Shown here: positions 25,619-33,494 of the stretch, one piece after another
Numbering within the stretch: position 1 is the stretch's first letter
Layout: each line of letters opens with the position of its first letter
Assembly (NCBI GenBank): GCA_934234055.1
Contig: CAKQGY010000001.1
Span: 62,001 to 126,000, forward strand
Length of the DNA: 64,000 nt
Direction of reading: 5' to 3'
Source: an uncultured Alphaproteobacteria bacterium
GTDB lineage: Bacteria; Pseudomonadota; Alphaproteobacteria; CAAHEQ01; UBA3637
Made by a program: the position numbers and the translations under genes
The notes under the pieces: model-generated
The model's database searches: none
What the model was told of the DNA's origin: nothing
Seen by the model: the letters and a program-made list of their open reading frames with translations, nothing else

Positions 25619-25776
25619 TTTGTTTCCAAGCATTTGTAAGAGTTCGAATGTTGAAAGGCAAAAAACAGCCATTTTTGCAAATTTACGAACTCTTGAAGCA
25701 AATTTTCCTTTAAAATCAATGTAGGCAGTCTGGAAGCCTAACATTGCTATCCCAGAAAATAGTCATTTAAAATATG

Positions 25777-25805
25777 TTGCTTTAATTGTGAATTTATGGT
25801 AAGAT
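25777..25805 (+). promoter_or_regulatory. promoter of the islet gene
   Basis: -35 TTGCTT (25777-25782), 17 bp, -10 TAAGAT (25800-25805). Confidence 0.6.
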
Positions 25806-25839
25806 GTGCGTAGAAAATGAATTTAATTTAGGAGGATTT

Positions 25840-26760
25840 ATGGAAACCTTAGTTGAAATTGCAAAACGTTTGGGAATTAAACCAAATCCAATGATAACGG
25901 AAACTGAATATTTAAGAATAAAAAGTTTGATGAGCTACGAGTTAACAGGTAAAGAAGATCAGGATATTGAGCTCGATACGAAGATGTATGATTTCCACAA
26001 GCAAACTCCAAACGGAACTGCACAAAAATTTAACAAAGAGCTTCTAAATCAAAATATTAAACATTTTAAAGAACATTTTCTAACTGGAATAAAGAGTGCT
26101 AAGCAATCCGATGGTGATTTTTGGTATCATTCTGCAGGCGATTCTGAGGCAAAGGAACGCTTTGTTGCCGATATAAAACTGGATGATCCAAGTATGCCCG
26201 AAATATTTAAAAAATTAGATGAATTTATTTTAAGATATAAGGGCGCATATAAAATTGTACTTGATGGTAATCGAACAGATACGTTAAACCTTTATATGCC
26301 GGAATCCATTACAGCCAAAATTGCACGTGAATTCTATGAAATTGTGAGACCAGTGTTACAGACGAAAAATCATACCTGTTTAGATGGTTTTCCTATTACA
26401 CAAAACGGGCAAGAGATTCAAGGGGTAAAATTTGGTCCAGAGCCAATGTCGGAAGTATCACGCATTGGTGATTTTCTTCCAATGAAAGAGCGCCTTAAAT
26501 CTGTTTTACCAGATTTTATGATTAAAGAAATTTCCAGACAATATTGTGCAAAAAAATCTCTTGGGGAAATTGCCACCAAGGTTCAATTGGCTAATTTATT
26601 ATATTATTTGGTTGGGAAAGAGGGCCAAAATCCTATCCAATTAGGTAATCAATTAGGAGATCCTAAAAAGAAATATACAAAAAAATCTATTGAAATTACC
26701 CCTCAAAACGCAAAAATATATAGCGTTTTTCATAAATTGTTTGGTAAAGGAAACTTTTAA
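25840..26760 (+). CDS. islet protein of unknown function (306 aa)
   Basis: I do not recognise this protein. ATG 25840 with GGAGG 5 bp upstream is clearly the start. It is soluble: no signal peptide or membrane segment. Residues 1-90 are helical and charged. The middle (about 95-180, with FWYHSAGDSEAKERFVADIKL and, after it, YKIVLDGNRTDTLNLYMPES) looks mixed alpha/beta. The C-terminus is basic (DPKKKYTKKS). Codon use leans to A and T at third positions, unlike the neighbours, which together with the tRNA-flanking position suggests horizontal gain. Cargo with a defence, toxin or effector role is possible but nothing in the sequence shows it. Confidence 0.8.
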   Translation: METLVEIAKRLGIKPNPMITETEYLRIKSLMSYELTGKEDQDIELDTKMYDFHKQTPNGTAQKFNKELLNQNIKHFKEHFLTGIKSAKQSDGDFWYHSAGDSEAKERFVADIKLDDPSMPEIFKKLDEFILRYKGAYKIVLDGNRTDTLNLYMPESITAKIAREFYEIVRPVLQTKNHTCLDGFPITQNGQEIQGVKFGPEPMSEVSRIGDFLPMKERLKSVLPDFMIKEISRQYCAKKSLGEIATKVQLANLLYYLVGKEGQNPIQLGNQLGDPKKKYTKKSIEITPQNAKIYSVFHKLFGKGNF

Positions 26761-26810
26761 AACAATAATTATCATAAGCTCGTGAATTGCGCATTCATTC
26801 CGACCAAAAG

Positions 26811-26841
26811 AAAAGCAGGGCAGTTTATCTGCCCTGCTTTT
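26811..26841. terminator. intrinsic terminator closing the islet
   Basis: Arms AAAAGCAGGGCAG and CTGCCCTGCTTTT around TTTAT. T-rich on the plus strand and A-rich before it, so it may work both ways. Confidence 0.8.
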
Positions 26842-27018
26842 GTATTGATAGTGAAATGTTGATTTGAACCCGCGGGGGGAGCGGGTTTCGAATTCTTCGT
26901 ATATACACGGTAAAAATGAAAACAGAAAAATAAAATTGACATTTCTTTTAAAATTAAACGCTTGTGGATAGACGGTATCCTGAAAAACTGCGCAAAATTT
27001 TACGAGCTGTAACCTGAA
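26842..27018. other. noncoding gap between islet and proline-rich protein gene
   Basis: Nothing coding is seen. A palindrome AACCCGC...GCGGGTT lies at about 26867-26888 and an isolated TTGACA at 26936-26941 lacks a matching -10 box. Confidence 0.4.
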
Positions 27019-28491
27019 TTAGTCCCGGGTGGGGGATTGAAGCCGAGCAAGGATAGCGGGTTTCAGGAATGCTTGGCGGGTGGCATGGTAATCACAAGTG
27101 CGCACAAACGCATTCAGGCCTTTGACCTGGTCGCAAAGGGCTTGACGGGCGTCTGTGATTTGAGCCATTGTGCGCGTGTCCCGGTTGCGACGGGCAATTG
27201 TCATTTGCTTTGTCAATAGTCGTCTTTTTTCTTTAATCTCAGCCATATGAGGGTTTGTGAGGCGATAGCAGGCCTCTCGGCGTTTTTGGGTCAATTCTTG
27301 ACGCTGACGCGTGATGGCCGCAATCGTTTCGGTATCGCTGGCTTGACGGGCCCGGGCCATGGCGCGAGTCAGGCGGCTGCGTTGGCGTTTGATGTCTTGA
27401 AGGGTGCGCAGAGCATGCAAGCGGTCGGCCATTTCCTGACGCTTGTCCGGGGTTGTCAGTCTGGTTGGATCGTTCCGGATTAAATCATCATATTGCGGTA
27501 GTGGCCGAGACGGGCGCAAATTGTGCGCGGGCTTGGCAAACGGGCGCAATTTGGATAGACCTGTTAATGCGATGGCACCGGCAAAACCGATCAGAAAACC
27601 TTTGCCAAAATCATTGTCGTTTGGTTGATTTTCGGGAGTGGAATTGGAGGCCTGTGTGGTCGGAGCGGGGGTCAATTCTTCCAACAGGGCTTGCAATTCT
27701 TCAACCTCTTGAGTGGCGGATTTCGAGATCGTTTCAGCCGGTTGTGACTTAGGTGATTTCGGTTCCGGTGCTGCCTGCACAAGAGGCTGGGGGGCCGGTG
27801 TTTCCGGTTGAGGTTCGGGCGCCGTGACAGGGGTGTCTTGAACCACGGGGGTGTCATTGGTAATGGTCGGTTGAACCGTTGCCGGTATGTCGGTCACAGA
27901 TGGATTATTGGTGGCGGAAGGGGCAACCTCTTGTTCTAACAGGCGGATCAGCTCGTCAATTTCTTTGGTGGAGGCAGAAGTGGCCATGGCGTCCTTGGGG
28001 ATATCAAATGAAATATCAGCTGTTGTCGGTGTGTTCGTAGCGGATTGGGATAATTCCGACAGAGGGGTGTTTGTCGGGGTTAAATCCGGCTGTGGTTGCG
28101 GGGCAGGGGGTGGTGTAATGGCAGGTTGTTGGGGAACAGGAGACTTGGCGGGCTTGGCCAAAAAGGCATACGGCCCTAGCAACAATTCCAGATCCTCGGG
28201 GGTCTCGGGCGTGTGCAAAGGCGAATTGTCGGGCAGTTTCAGTGTATCGGGATACTTGGTTTTCGTGATTTTGCCGGTCTGGTGATCCCACTTTTCGGCA
28301 TACATCAAAGTGGCTTGTTGCTTTAATTCGGCACGGGAGGGCTCGGGCGCCGGAATATAAAAGGTCATACCGTTAATGTCCAGAGTCTCGGCGCCCCGGG
28401 TATGGGTTTGTTCCCCCCGAGCACCAAAGGCGAACGAGGACAACACCAAAAAAGCTGTTAAAACTTTATTCCGAATAAAACGACAAAACAT
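27019..28491 (-). CDS. exported proline-rich protein with membrane segment and coiled coil
   Basis: 490 residues; no family recognised. In order: a signal peptide (residues 1-26, ending FGARGEQ), a folded stretch (30-110), a long Pro/Thr/Gln-rich low-complexity linker (115-290) with two similar short helices (EIDELIRLLEQEVAP and EVEELQALLEELTPAP), a hydrophobic segment GFLIGFAGAIALTGL (about 297-311), and an Arg/Gln-rich coiled coil (345-460). The layout suggests an envelope-spanning structural protein anchored in the inner membrane with a cytoplasmic coiled coil, or the reverse. ATG 28491 follows AAAGGA. It is divergent from the next gene. Confidence 0.7.
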   Translation of the reverse strand: MFCRFIRNKVLTAFLVLSSFAFGARGEQTHTRGAETLDINGMTFYIPAPEPSRAELKQQATLMYAEKWDHQTGKITKTKYPDTLKLPDNSPLHTPETPEDLELLLGPYAFLAKPAKSPVPQQPAITPPPAPQPQPDLTPTNTPLSELSQSATNTPTTADISFDIPKDAMATSASTKEIDELIRLLEQEVAPSATNNPSVTDIPATVQPTITNDTPVVQDTPVTAPEPQPETPAPQPLVQAAPEPKSPKSQPAETISKSATQEVEELQALLEELTPAPTTQASNSTPENQPNDNDFGKGFLIGFAGAIALTGLSKLRPFAKPAHNLRPSRPLPQYDDLIRNDPTRLTTPDKRQEMADRLHALRTLQDIKRQRSRLTRAMARARQASDTETIAAITRQRQELTQKRREACYRLTNPHMAEIKEKRRLLTKQMTIARRNRDTRTMAQITDARQALCDQVKGLNAFVRTCDYHATRQAFLKPAILARLQSPTRD

Positions 28492-28523
28492 AGGTAAATC
28501 CTTTGAATAAATTGATGAGGGTG

Positions 28524-28552
28524 ATTATAGCACAGAGAGCTGATTTTGTCAA
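28524..28552 (-). promoter_or_regulatory. promoter of the proline-rich protein gene
   Basis: Minus strand -35 TTGACA (28552-28547), 17 bp ending in TGC, -10 TATAAT (28529-28524): full consensus. Confidence 0.85.
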
Positions 28553-28613
28553 GTTTTTAGATGAACTGCCCCGCGCCCGCCCCAAATAATTGCAATTTTG
28601 AGTTGATTTTTTA

Positions 28614-28642
28614 TTGACAGGGAGCGGGGGGTGTGGTAAGCT
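28614..28642 (+). promoter_or_regulatory. promoter with GC-rich spacer (copy 1)
   Basis: -35 TTGACA (28614-28619), 17-bp spacer containing GCGGGGGGTGTGG, -10 TAAGCT (28637-28642). Nearly the same sequence stands before the GNAT gene at 29402. Confidence 0.65.
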
Positions 28643-28667
28643 GCTACCTTAACAAGGGGGGGGTAAA

Positions 28668-29372
28668 ATGATAGAATTTTATGTTTCAGCCGATGCTGAA
28701 AAACAAAAATTGATGGATGTGTTTTGTGTGGAACCGGTGGGCGTTTCGCTGGCATATCGGGCCAAGCAATATCATTTTCCTTTGGAGTTGGCCGAAAAAA
28801 TGTATGCGCAACCCCGAACCCAATGGGACGCCGAGTTGGAAGGCTTGTTAGAAACGGTTTATGTCCGGCACAACTCGGAAATGCAAGAAGCCTTGTCATT
28901 TTTTCAAGCGTTTTGGCACAAAAACGGAGTGAAATACCTGCCTCAATTAGAGATGTTTTTCGGGAGTAAATGGCCGACTTATCGGGCTTTATTGGCTTAC
29001 TATCTGGATGTTATTTCTAATTGGAAAGAGTGTAATATTGTTATCAATTATGCGCTGTATCAAAAAGAAAATGTTTTATTTCATGTATATAGTGTTCTTT
29101 TTGAAATGGTCTTATCACAGGTGTTTATCAAAATCAGAGGGTTGAAAAACAGGCAGGAAGCGAGTGATAATCAGGTGTGGGGGTGCTCGGAATTGGCTGC
29201 GTGTGTGATTTTGAATAAACTTTATCCCGAGTTCAAAAATGCCACCAAAACCGGGTATCCGCAATTAGATGAAAAAGTACCTTTATTTTTTGATTTTATT
29301 AAAAAACACAACCAGATAGATTCATTTTTGAACGAGGTTTTGGTAGCCGAGGTTGTGAATAACATCGGGTAG
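28668..29372 (+). CDS. protein of unknown function (234 aa)
   Basis: No family recognised. The protein is soluble, mostly helical, rich in aromatic residues and cysteine-poor; there is no signal peptide. The middle (about residues 60-150, FFQAFWHKNGVKYLPQLE then YRALLAYYLDVISNW) reads like helical pairs. The ribosome-binding site is a run of eight G (28656-28663) 4 bp before ATG 28668, an unstable homopolymer in a position that sets translation strength. It has its own promoter, and third positions are more AT-rich toward the 3' end than in neighbours. Function unknown. Confidence 0.75.
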   Translation: MIEFYVSADAEKQKLMDVFCVEPVGVSLAYRAKQYHFPLELAEKMYAQPRTQWDAELEGLLETVYVRHNSEMQEALSFFQAFWHKNGVKYLPQLEMFFGSKWPTYRALLAYYLDVISNWKECNIVINYALYQKENVLFHVYSVLFEMVLSQVFIKIRGLKNRQEASDNQVWGCSELAACVILNKLYPEFKNATKTGYPQLDEKVPLFFDFIKKHNQIDSFLNEVLVAEVVNNIG

Positions 29373-29401
29373 AAAAATTACAATTATATCACTTGTTTCT
29401 A

Positions 29402-29430
29402 TTGACAGGAGGCGGGGGGTGTGGTAAGGT
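29402..29430 (+). promoter_or_regulatory. promoter with GC-rich spacer (copy 2)
   Basis: -35 TTGACA (29402-29407), 17-bp spacer with GGCGGGGGGTGTGG, -10 TAAGGT (29425-29430). It matches the promoter at 28614 at all but about four positions over 29 bp. Confidence 0.65.
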
Positions 29431-29464
29431 AAGGAGTATTCAATAACAGGCAAAAGGTTTGAAA

Positions 29465-30088
29465 ATGGAGCAGGAAATAATACGATTAGAACGGGCGGAA
29501 GAACACCGCGCGGTGGAAAACCTGGTGCGGGAGGCGTTTTGGAATGTCTATCGGCCGGGGTGCTTGGAACACTATGTGATCCATAAGCTGCGCCATGATC
29601 CGGCCTTTGTGCCTGAACTGGATTTCGTGATGGAGCGCGCGGGGCGCTTGATCGGGCAAAATATGTTTATGCAGGCCGAAATTAAAGCCGATGACGGGCG
29701 CATTATCCCGATTCTGGCTATGGGTCCAATCTGTATTACGCCGGCCTTAAAACGGCAGGGACTGGGGAAAAAATTGCTGGATTATTCCTTGGAGCAAGCA
29801 GCCCGGTTGGGCTATGGCGCCGTGTGCTTTGAAGGCAATATAGACTTTTACGGGCACAGCGGTTTTACCCGGGCATCGCGGTTCGGGTTGCGCTATGCGG
29901 GGTTGCCGGAAGGGGCCGATGCGTCATTCTTTTTGGCCAAGGAATTAAAACCCGGATACCTGAACGGCATAACGGGAGAATACGCGCCGCCTGCCGGCTA
30001 TTTGGTTGACCCGGCCGAGGCTGATGTTTTTGACAAGCAATTTCCACCCAAAGAAAAGAAAAAATTACCGGGGCAGTTGTTTGACTAA
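29465..30088 (+). CDS. GNAT family N-acetyltransferase
   Basis: A 207-residue GNAT protein. The acetyl-CoA binding motif A is ITPALKRQGLGKKLLDYSLE (about residues 91-110), followed by GYGAVCFEGNIDFYGHSGF, which is typical of the YhbS-like branch. An extra C-terminal tail of about 50 residues ends in lysines (FPPKEKKKLPGQ). The acceptor is unknown. ATG 29465 is used; a TTG two codons earlier is in frame. One base separates its stop from the ogt start codon. Confidence 0.88.
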   Translation: MEQEIIRLERAEEHRAVENLVREAFWNVYRPGCLEHYVIHKLRHDPAFVPELDFVMERAGRLIGQNMFMQAEIKADDGRIIPILAMGPICITPALKRQGLGKKLLDYSLEQAARLGYGAVCFEGNIDFYGHSGFTRASRFGLRYAGLPEGADASFFLAKELKPGYLNGITGEYAPPAGYLVDPAEADVFDKQFPPKEKKKLPGQLFD

Positions 30089-30089
30089 G

Positions 30090-30542
30090 ATGGAACGCGT
30101 GGCTTATTATACGGCGCCGGTGGGCATACTGGAAATCCGAACGAACGGGAAGGCTGTGATCGGGTTGAAGAAAGCTACAACTGTGGGGGTGGCTGATCCG
30201 GATGATGACTTGGTGTGTGCGGTGCGGCGGGAGTTAGATTCCTATTTTGCCGGTCAGTTGCGGACTTTTTCGGTGCCGGTGGCTTTGTCGGGGACCGCTT
30301 TTCAAGAGCAGGTCTGGCAAACGTTAAAAGAAATCCCGTGGGGCGCAACGGTCAGCTATCGCGATATTGCCGTGCGAATCGGGCGGCCCAAGGCTTGTCG
30401 GGCGGTGGGGCAGGCTGTGCATTGCAACCCGGTTTGTATTATCGTGCCGTGTCATCGGGTGATCGGCAGCAATGGTGCCTTGGTCGGGTATGCCGAGGGG
30501 TTGGATATGAAGCAGGCATTGCTGGCGGTGGAAAGCCCTTGA
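30090..30542 (+). CDS. ogt: methylated-DNA--protein-cysteine methyltransferase
   Basis: A 150-residue suicide DNA repair protein that removes methyl groups from O6-methylguanine. The active-site motif VPCHRVIG is at about residues 123-130, preceded by the DNA-binding helix VGQAVHCNP and the IPWGATVSYRDIA segment. The N-terminal domain is short. ATG 30090 is the first start outside the GNAT gene; no strong ribosome-binding site is visible, so it probably relies on coupling to the upstream gene. Confidence 0.93.
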   Translation: MERVAYYTAPVGILEIRTNGKAVIGLKKATTVGVADPDDDLVCAVRRELDSYFAGQLRTFSVPVALSGTAFQEQVWQTLKEIPWGATVSYRDIAVRIGRPKACRAVGQAVHCNPVCIIVPCHRVIGSNGALVGYAEGLDMKQALLAVESP

Positions 30543-30567
30543 CAACGGGGCAAGAGTTTGCTATACT
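30539..30567 (+). promoter_or_regulatory. promoter of the hydrogenase-maturation operon
   Basis: -35 TTGACA (30539-30544), 17 bp ending TTTGC, -10 TATACT (30562-30567). The -35 box overlaps the ogt stop. No Rex-type dyad is seen here. Confidence 0.8.
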
Positions 30568-30591
30568 GATGAGGCTGAAAAGGAAAGTCAA

Positions 30592-30837
30592 ATGGAAACG
30601 CGTGTGGCTGTGATTGCGGTATTGGTGAAAAATCCGGATTCGGTGCAAAAGCTGAATGCGATTTTGCACGCCTATGCCGATGTGATTATCGGCCGTATGG
30701 GACTGCCCTATAAGGCAAAACAAGTGAATATCATGAGTATCGCCATTGACGCACCGCAACCTCAAATCGCCGCTTTGACGGGGAAGATCGGGGCTTTGCC
30801 GGATGTGTCGGTTAAAACGGCATACGCGGATATTTAG
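30592..30837 (+). CDS. TM1266-type iron-only hydrogenase system regulator
   Basis: An 81-residue ferredoxin-fold (NikR C-terminal-like) protein: METRVAVIAVLVKNPDSV, then YADVIIGRMGLPY and VNIMSIAIDAP. This small family is found almost only with [FeFe] hydrogenase maturation genes, which is what follows here, and is presumed regulatory. No DNA-binding domain is present, so it probably acts through a partner or a ligand. AAAGGAAAG precedes the start. hydG follows after 53 bp with its own strong ribosome-binding site. Confidence 0.9.
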   Translation: METRVAVIAVLVKNPDSVQKLNAILHAYADVIIGRMGLPYKAKQVNIMSIAIDAPQPQIAALTGKIGALPDVSVKTAYADI

Positions 30838-30890
30838 GATTCATTTTTAACTGACGGGAAAGCCGGGCTGACCCGAAAGGAGCAAAAACT

Positions 30891-32306
30891 ATGTATAATA
30901 AAAACTCACCTCGGGCCGAGGCGTTTATTGATCATCAGGAAATTTTGGATACGCTGGCCTATGCCGACGCGAACAAGGGTAATCGGGATCTGATCACCGC
31001 CATTATGGAAAAAGCAAAATTGCGTAAAGGTTTGTCGCACCGGGAGGCGTCGGTGCTGCTGGCGTGCGAATTGCCGGATAAAAATCAGGAAATCTTTTGC
31101 CTGGCCGAGCAATTTAAGAAAGACTTTTACGGCAATCGGATTGTGCTGTTTGCGCCGCTTTATCTGTCAAACTATTGCGTGAACGGGTGCGTGTATTGCC
31201 CCTATCATTTGAAGAACAAACACATCGTGCGTAAAAAATTGACGCAGGCGGAAATCCGGGCGGAAGTGATTGCCCTGCAAGATATGGGGCATAAACGCTT
31301 GGCCATTGAAGCCGGTGAAGACCCGGTCAATAATCCGATTGAGTATATCCTGGATTGTATCAAAACAATTTACAGCGTTAAACATAAAAACGGAGCCATT
31401 CGGCGGGTCAATGTCAATATCGCCGCCACAACCGTGGAAAACTATCGCAAATTGAAAGAGGCCGGAATCGGAACCTATATCCTGTTTCAAGAGACCTATA
31501 ACAAAGAAGCCTATGAGGCATTGCACCCGACGGGACCCAAGCATAACTATGCCTATCACACCGAGGCGATGGATCGTGCAATGCAGGGCGGTATAGACGA
31601 TGTGGGGTTGGGCGTGCTGTTCGGGTTGGAGTCCTATCGGTATGAATTTGCAGGGCTGTTGATGCATGCGGAACACTTGGAGGCGGTATTCGGCGTCGGG
31701 CCGCACACAATTTCTTTCCCGCGTGTCAAAAAAGCTGATGATATTGATCCGAGCACCTTTGACAACGGGATAGATGATGATACCTTTGCCAAGATTATCG
31801 CCTGTGTGCGGATTGCTGCCCCCTATACCGGTATGATTATTTCAACACGCGAAAGTCAGGCCTGCCGCGAAAAGGTGATACGCTATGGAATCTCGCAAAT
31901 ATCGGGAGCCTCGCGCACCAGTGTCGGTGGCTATACCCGGCCCGAACGCGAACACGATTCGGAGCAGTTTGATGTGTCGGATCAACGCTCGCTGGACGAG
32001 GTGGTGGAATGGCTGTTGAAAATGGGCTATATCCCCAGCTTTTGCACGGCGTGCTATCGGTCGGGACGCACGGGCGATCGGTTTATGGCGCTGTGCAAAA
32101 GTCGGCAGATTTTGAATTGCTGCCACCCGAATGCGTTGATGACATTAAAAGAATTTCTGATGGATTATGCTTCACCCGAGACGCGCGTGGTGGGAGAAGC
32201 GGTTATTCGACGCGAATTGACTCAGATTTTACGCGAAAGTGTGCGGTATAAGACCGAAGAAAACTTGGCCAAAATTGAAGCCGGTGAACGCGATTTTTGC
32301 TTTTAG
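30891..32306 (+). CDS. hydG: [FeFe] hydrogenase H-cluster radical SAM maturase HydG
   Basis: A 471-residue radical-SAM enzyme that cleaves tyrosine and delivers Fe(CO)2CN units to the H-cluster. The SAM cluster motif is CVNGCVYC (CX3CX2C, about residues 98-105). The C-terminal auxiliary cluster motif CX2CX22C is complete (CTAC near residue 385, then CC at about residue 410), which separates HydG from the thiamine enzyme ThiH. AAAGGAG precedes ATG 30891. It stands first of the maturases in an operon with hydF. Confidence 0.97.
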   Translation: MYNKNSPRAEAFIDHQEILDTLAYADANKGNRDLITAIMEKAKLRKGLSHREASVLLACELPDKNQEIFCLAEQFKKDFYGNRIVLFAPLYLSNYCVNGCVYCPYHLKNKHIVRKKLTQAEIRAEVIALQDMGHKRLAIEAGEDPVNNPIEYILDCIKTIYSVKHKNGAIRRVNVNIAATTVENYRKLKEAGIGTYILFQETYNKEAYEALHPTGPKHNYAYHTEAMDRAMQGGIDDVGLGVLFGLESYRYEFAGLLMHAEHLEAVFGVGPHTISFPRVKKADDIDPSTFDNGIDDDTFAKIIACVRIAAPYTGMIISTRESQACREKVIRYGISQISGASRTSVGGYTRPEREHDSEQFDVSDQRSLDEVVEWLLKMGYIPSFCTACYRSGRTGDRFMALCKSRQILNCCHPNALMTLKEFLMDYASPETRVVGEAVIRRELTQILRESVRYKTEENLAKIEAGERDFCF

Positions 32307-32315
32307 GGAGGCGTG

Positions 32316-33494
32316 ATGAATCAACCGGTATCACTGCGACAACATATTGTATTTTTGGGCTTGCGCAATGCGGGGAAGTCCAGCCTGGTCAACGCAATCA
32401 CGGGACAAAAAATGTCTCTGGTATCCGAGGTCAAAGGCACCACAACGGATCCGGTCCTGAAAAGTATGGAAATTCTGCCTTTGGGGCCGGTGGTAATTAT
32501 TGATACGCCGGGGATAGATGACACGGGAACCTTGGGTCAAATGCGGGTGGCACGGGCGCTGGAAATGCTGAATCGGGCGAACTGTGCCGTCGTGGTAGCC
32601 CGGGCCGGGCGAGAATTGGAACCGGCCGAACAAGAGCTATGTCAGGCCTTGAATAAACGCAAAATCCCTTATCTGGTGGTCTATAACAAAGCGGATCAGA
32701 CGACTGCTTCGGCTTTGGCGGGGCAACTGTGGGTCAGCGCTAAAACGGGGCAGGGGATACAGGCATTTAAAGAAAAACTGGCAACTTTGGGGGAACAGAC
32801 GCCGATGCGGCCTTTGGTTGCCGATTTGGTGTCGGCGGGGGACCATGTGATTTTAATTGTGCCGATTGATGAAGCCGCACCCAAAAATCGCTTGATTTTG
32901 CCACAACAAATGGTCCTGCGCGAGTTGCTGGATCAGCATACACGGGTGTTGGTGATGCAGCCCGAGGAGTTGGCAGACCTGCCGGCCGAATGGTGGGCCA
33001 GAATCAAGTTGGTGATTACGGACTCGCAGGTTTTTGGACAGGTCGAAAAGAGTGTGCCGAAAGAGATGGCGTTGACATCTTTTTCTATTCTAATGGCACG
33101 GTTTAAAGGGGATTTGGAAACATTGCTGGCCGGGTATCGGCAGGTGACTGCCCTGAAAGACGGAGACAAAATTCTGGTGTCCGAGGGGTGCACGCATCAT
33201 CGGCAGTGTGGTGATATTGGAACGGTTAAAATTCCTGCGTGGGTGCAGGGCTATACGCACCGGAAATTACAGTTTGAGTTTACTGCGGGCAATACTTTCC
33301 CTCTGGATTTGTCGGGCTATGCTTTGGTGATTCATTGCGGGGGATGTATGCTGACGGAACGTGAGATGCAATCACGGTTGGCCCTTTGCCGGGCGGCGGG
33401 GGTTCCGGTGGTCAATTACGGTATGCTGATTGCCGGCATTCATGGAATCTTGCCTCGGGCGTTGGCGCCGTTGGCGGTCGCCGGTGTCCGATGA
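32316..33494 (+). CDS. hydF: [FeFe] hydrogenase H-cluster maturation GTPase HydF
   Basis: A 392-residue scaffold that assembles the 2Fe subcluster and hands it to apo-HydA. The GTPase domain has P-loop GLRNAGKSSLVNAI (about residues 16-29), DTPGID and NKAD. The C-terminal cluster domain has EGCTHHRQCGD and, about 50 residues later, HCGGC, which fit the CxH-x(n)-HCxxC pattern. ATG 32316 is chosen over an adjacent GTG; AGGGAGG precedes both. Its last 55 bp overlap the 3' end of hydE on the other strand. Confidence 0.96.
   Translation: MNQPVSLRQHIVFLGLRNAGKSSLVNAITGQKMSLVSEVKGTTTDPVLKSMEILPLGPVVIIDTPGIDDTGTLGQMRVARALEMLNRANCAVVVARAGRELEPAEQELCQALNKRKIPYLVVYNKADQTTASALAGQLWVSAKTGQGIQAFKEKLATLGEQTPMRPLVADLVSAGDHVILIVPIDEAAPKNRLILPQQMVLRELLDQHTRVLVMQPEELADLPAEWWARIKLVITDSQVFGQVEKSVPKEMALTSFSILMARFKGDLETLLAGYRQVTALKDGDKILVSEGCTHHRQCGDIGTVKIPAWVQGYTHRKLQFEFTAGNTFPLDLSGYALVIHCGGCMLTEREMQSRLALCRAAGVPVVNYGMLIAGIHGILPRALAPLAVAGVR

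Larger units (their letters stand above)
25573..26806. mobile_element. AT-rich islet bounded by an 11-bp tRNA-Pro end repeat
   Basis: Direct repeats CATTCCGACCA at 25573-25583 (the tRNA 3' end) and 26796-26806 enclose 1.2 kb that is visibly AT-rich (runs such as TTAGGAGGATTTATGG, TTATTATATTATTTGG) compared with the flanks. It has one gene and no integrase. This is the layout of a tRNA-targeted integrative element reduced to its cargo. The repeat is short, so chance cannot be dismissed. Confidence 0.5.

Noticed and set aside
25477..25719. A minus-strand frame across tRNA-Pro(GGG) giving GFEPAAPCPPDKCATRLRY
   Set aside because: A well-known spurious translation of the reverse of a tRNA gene.
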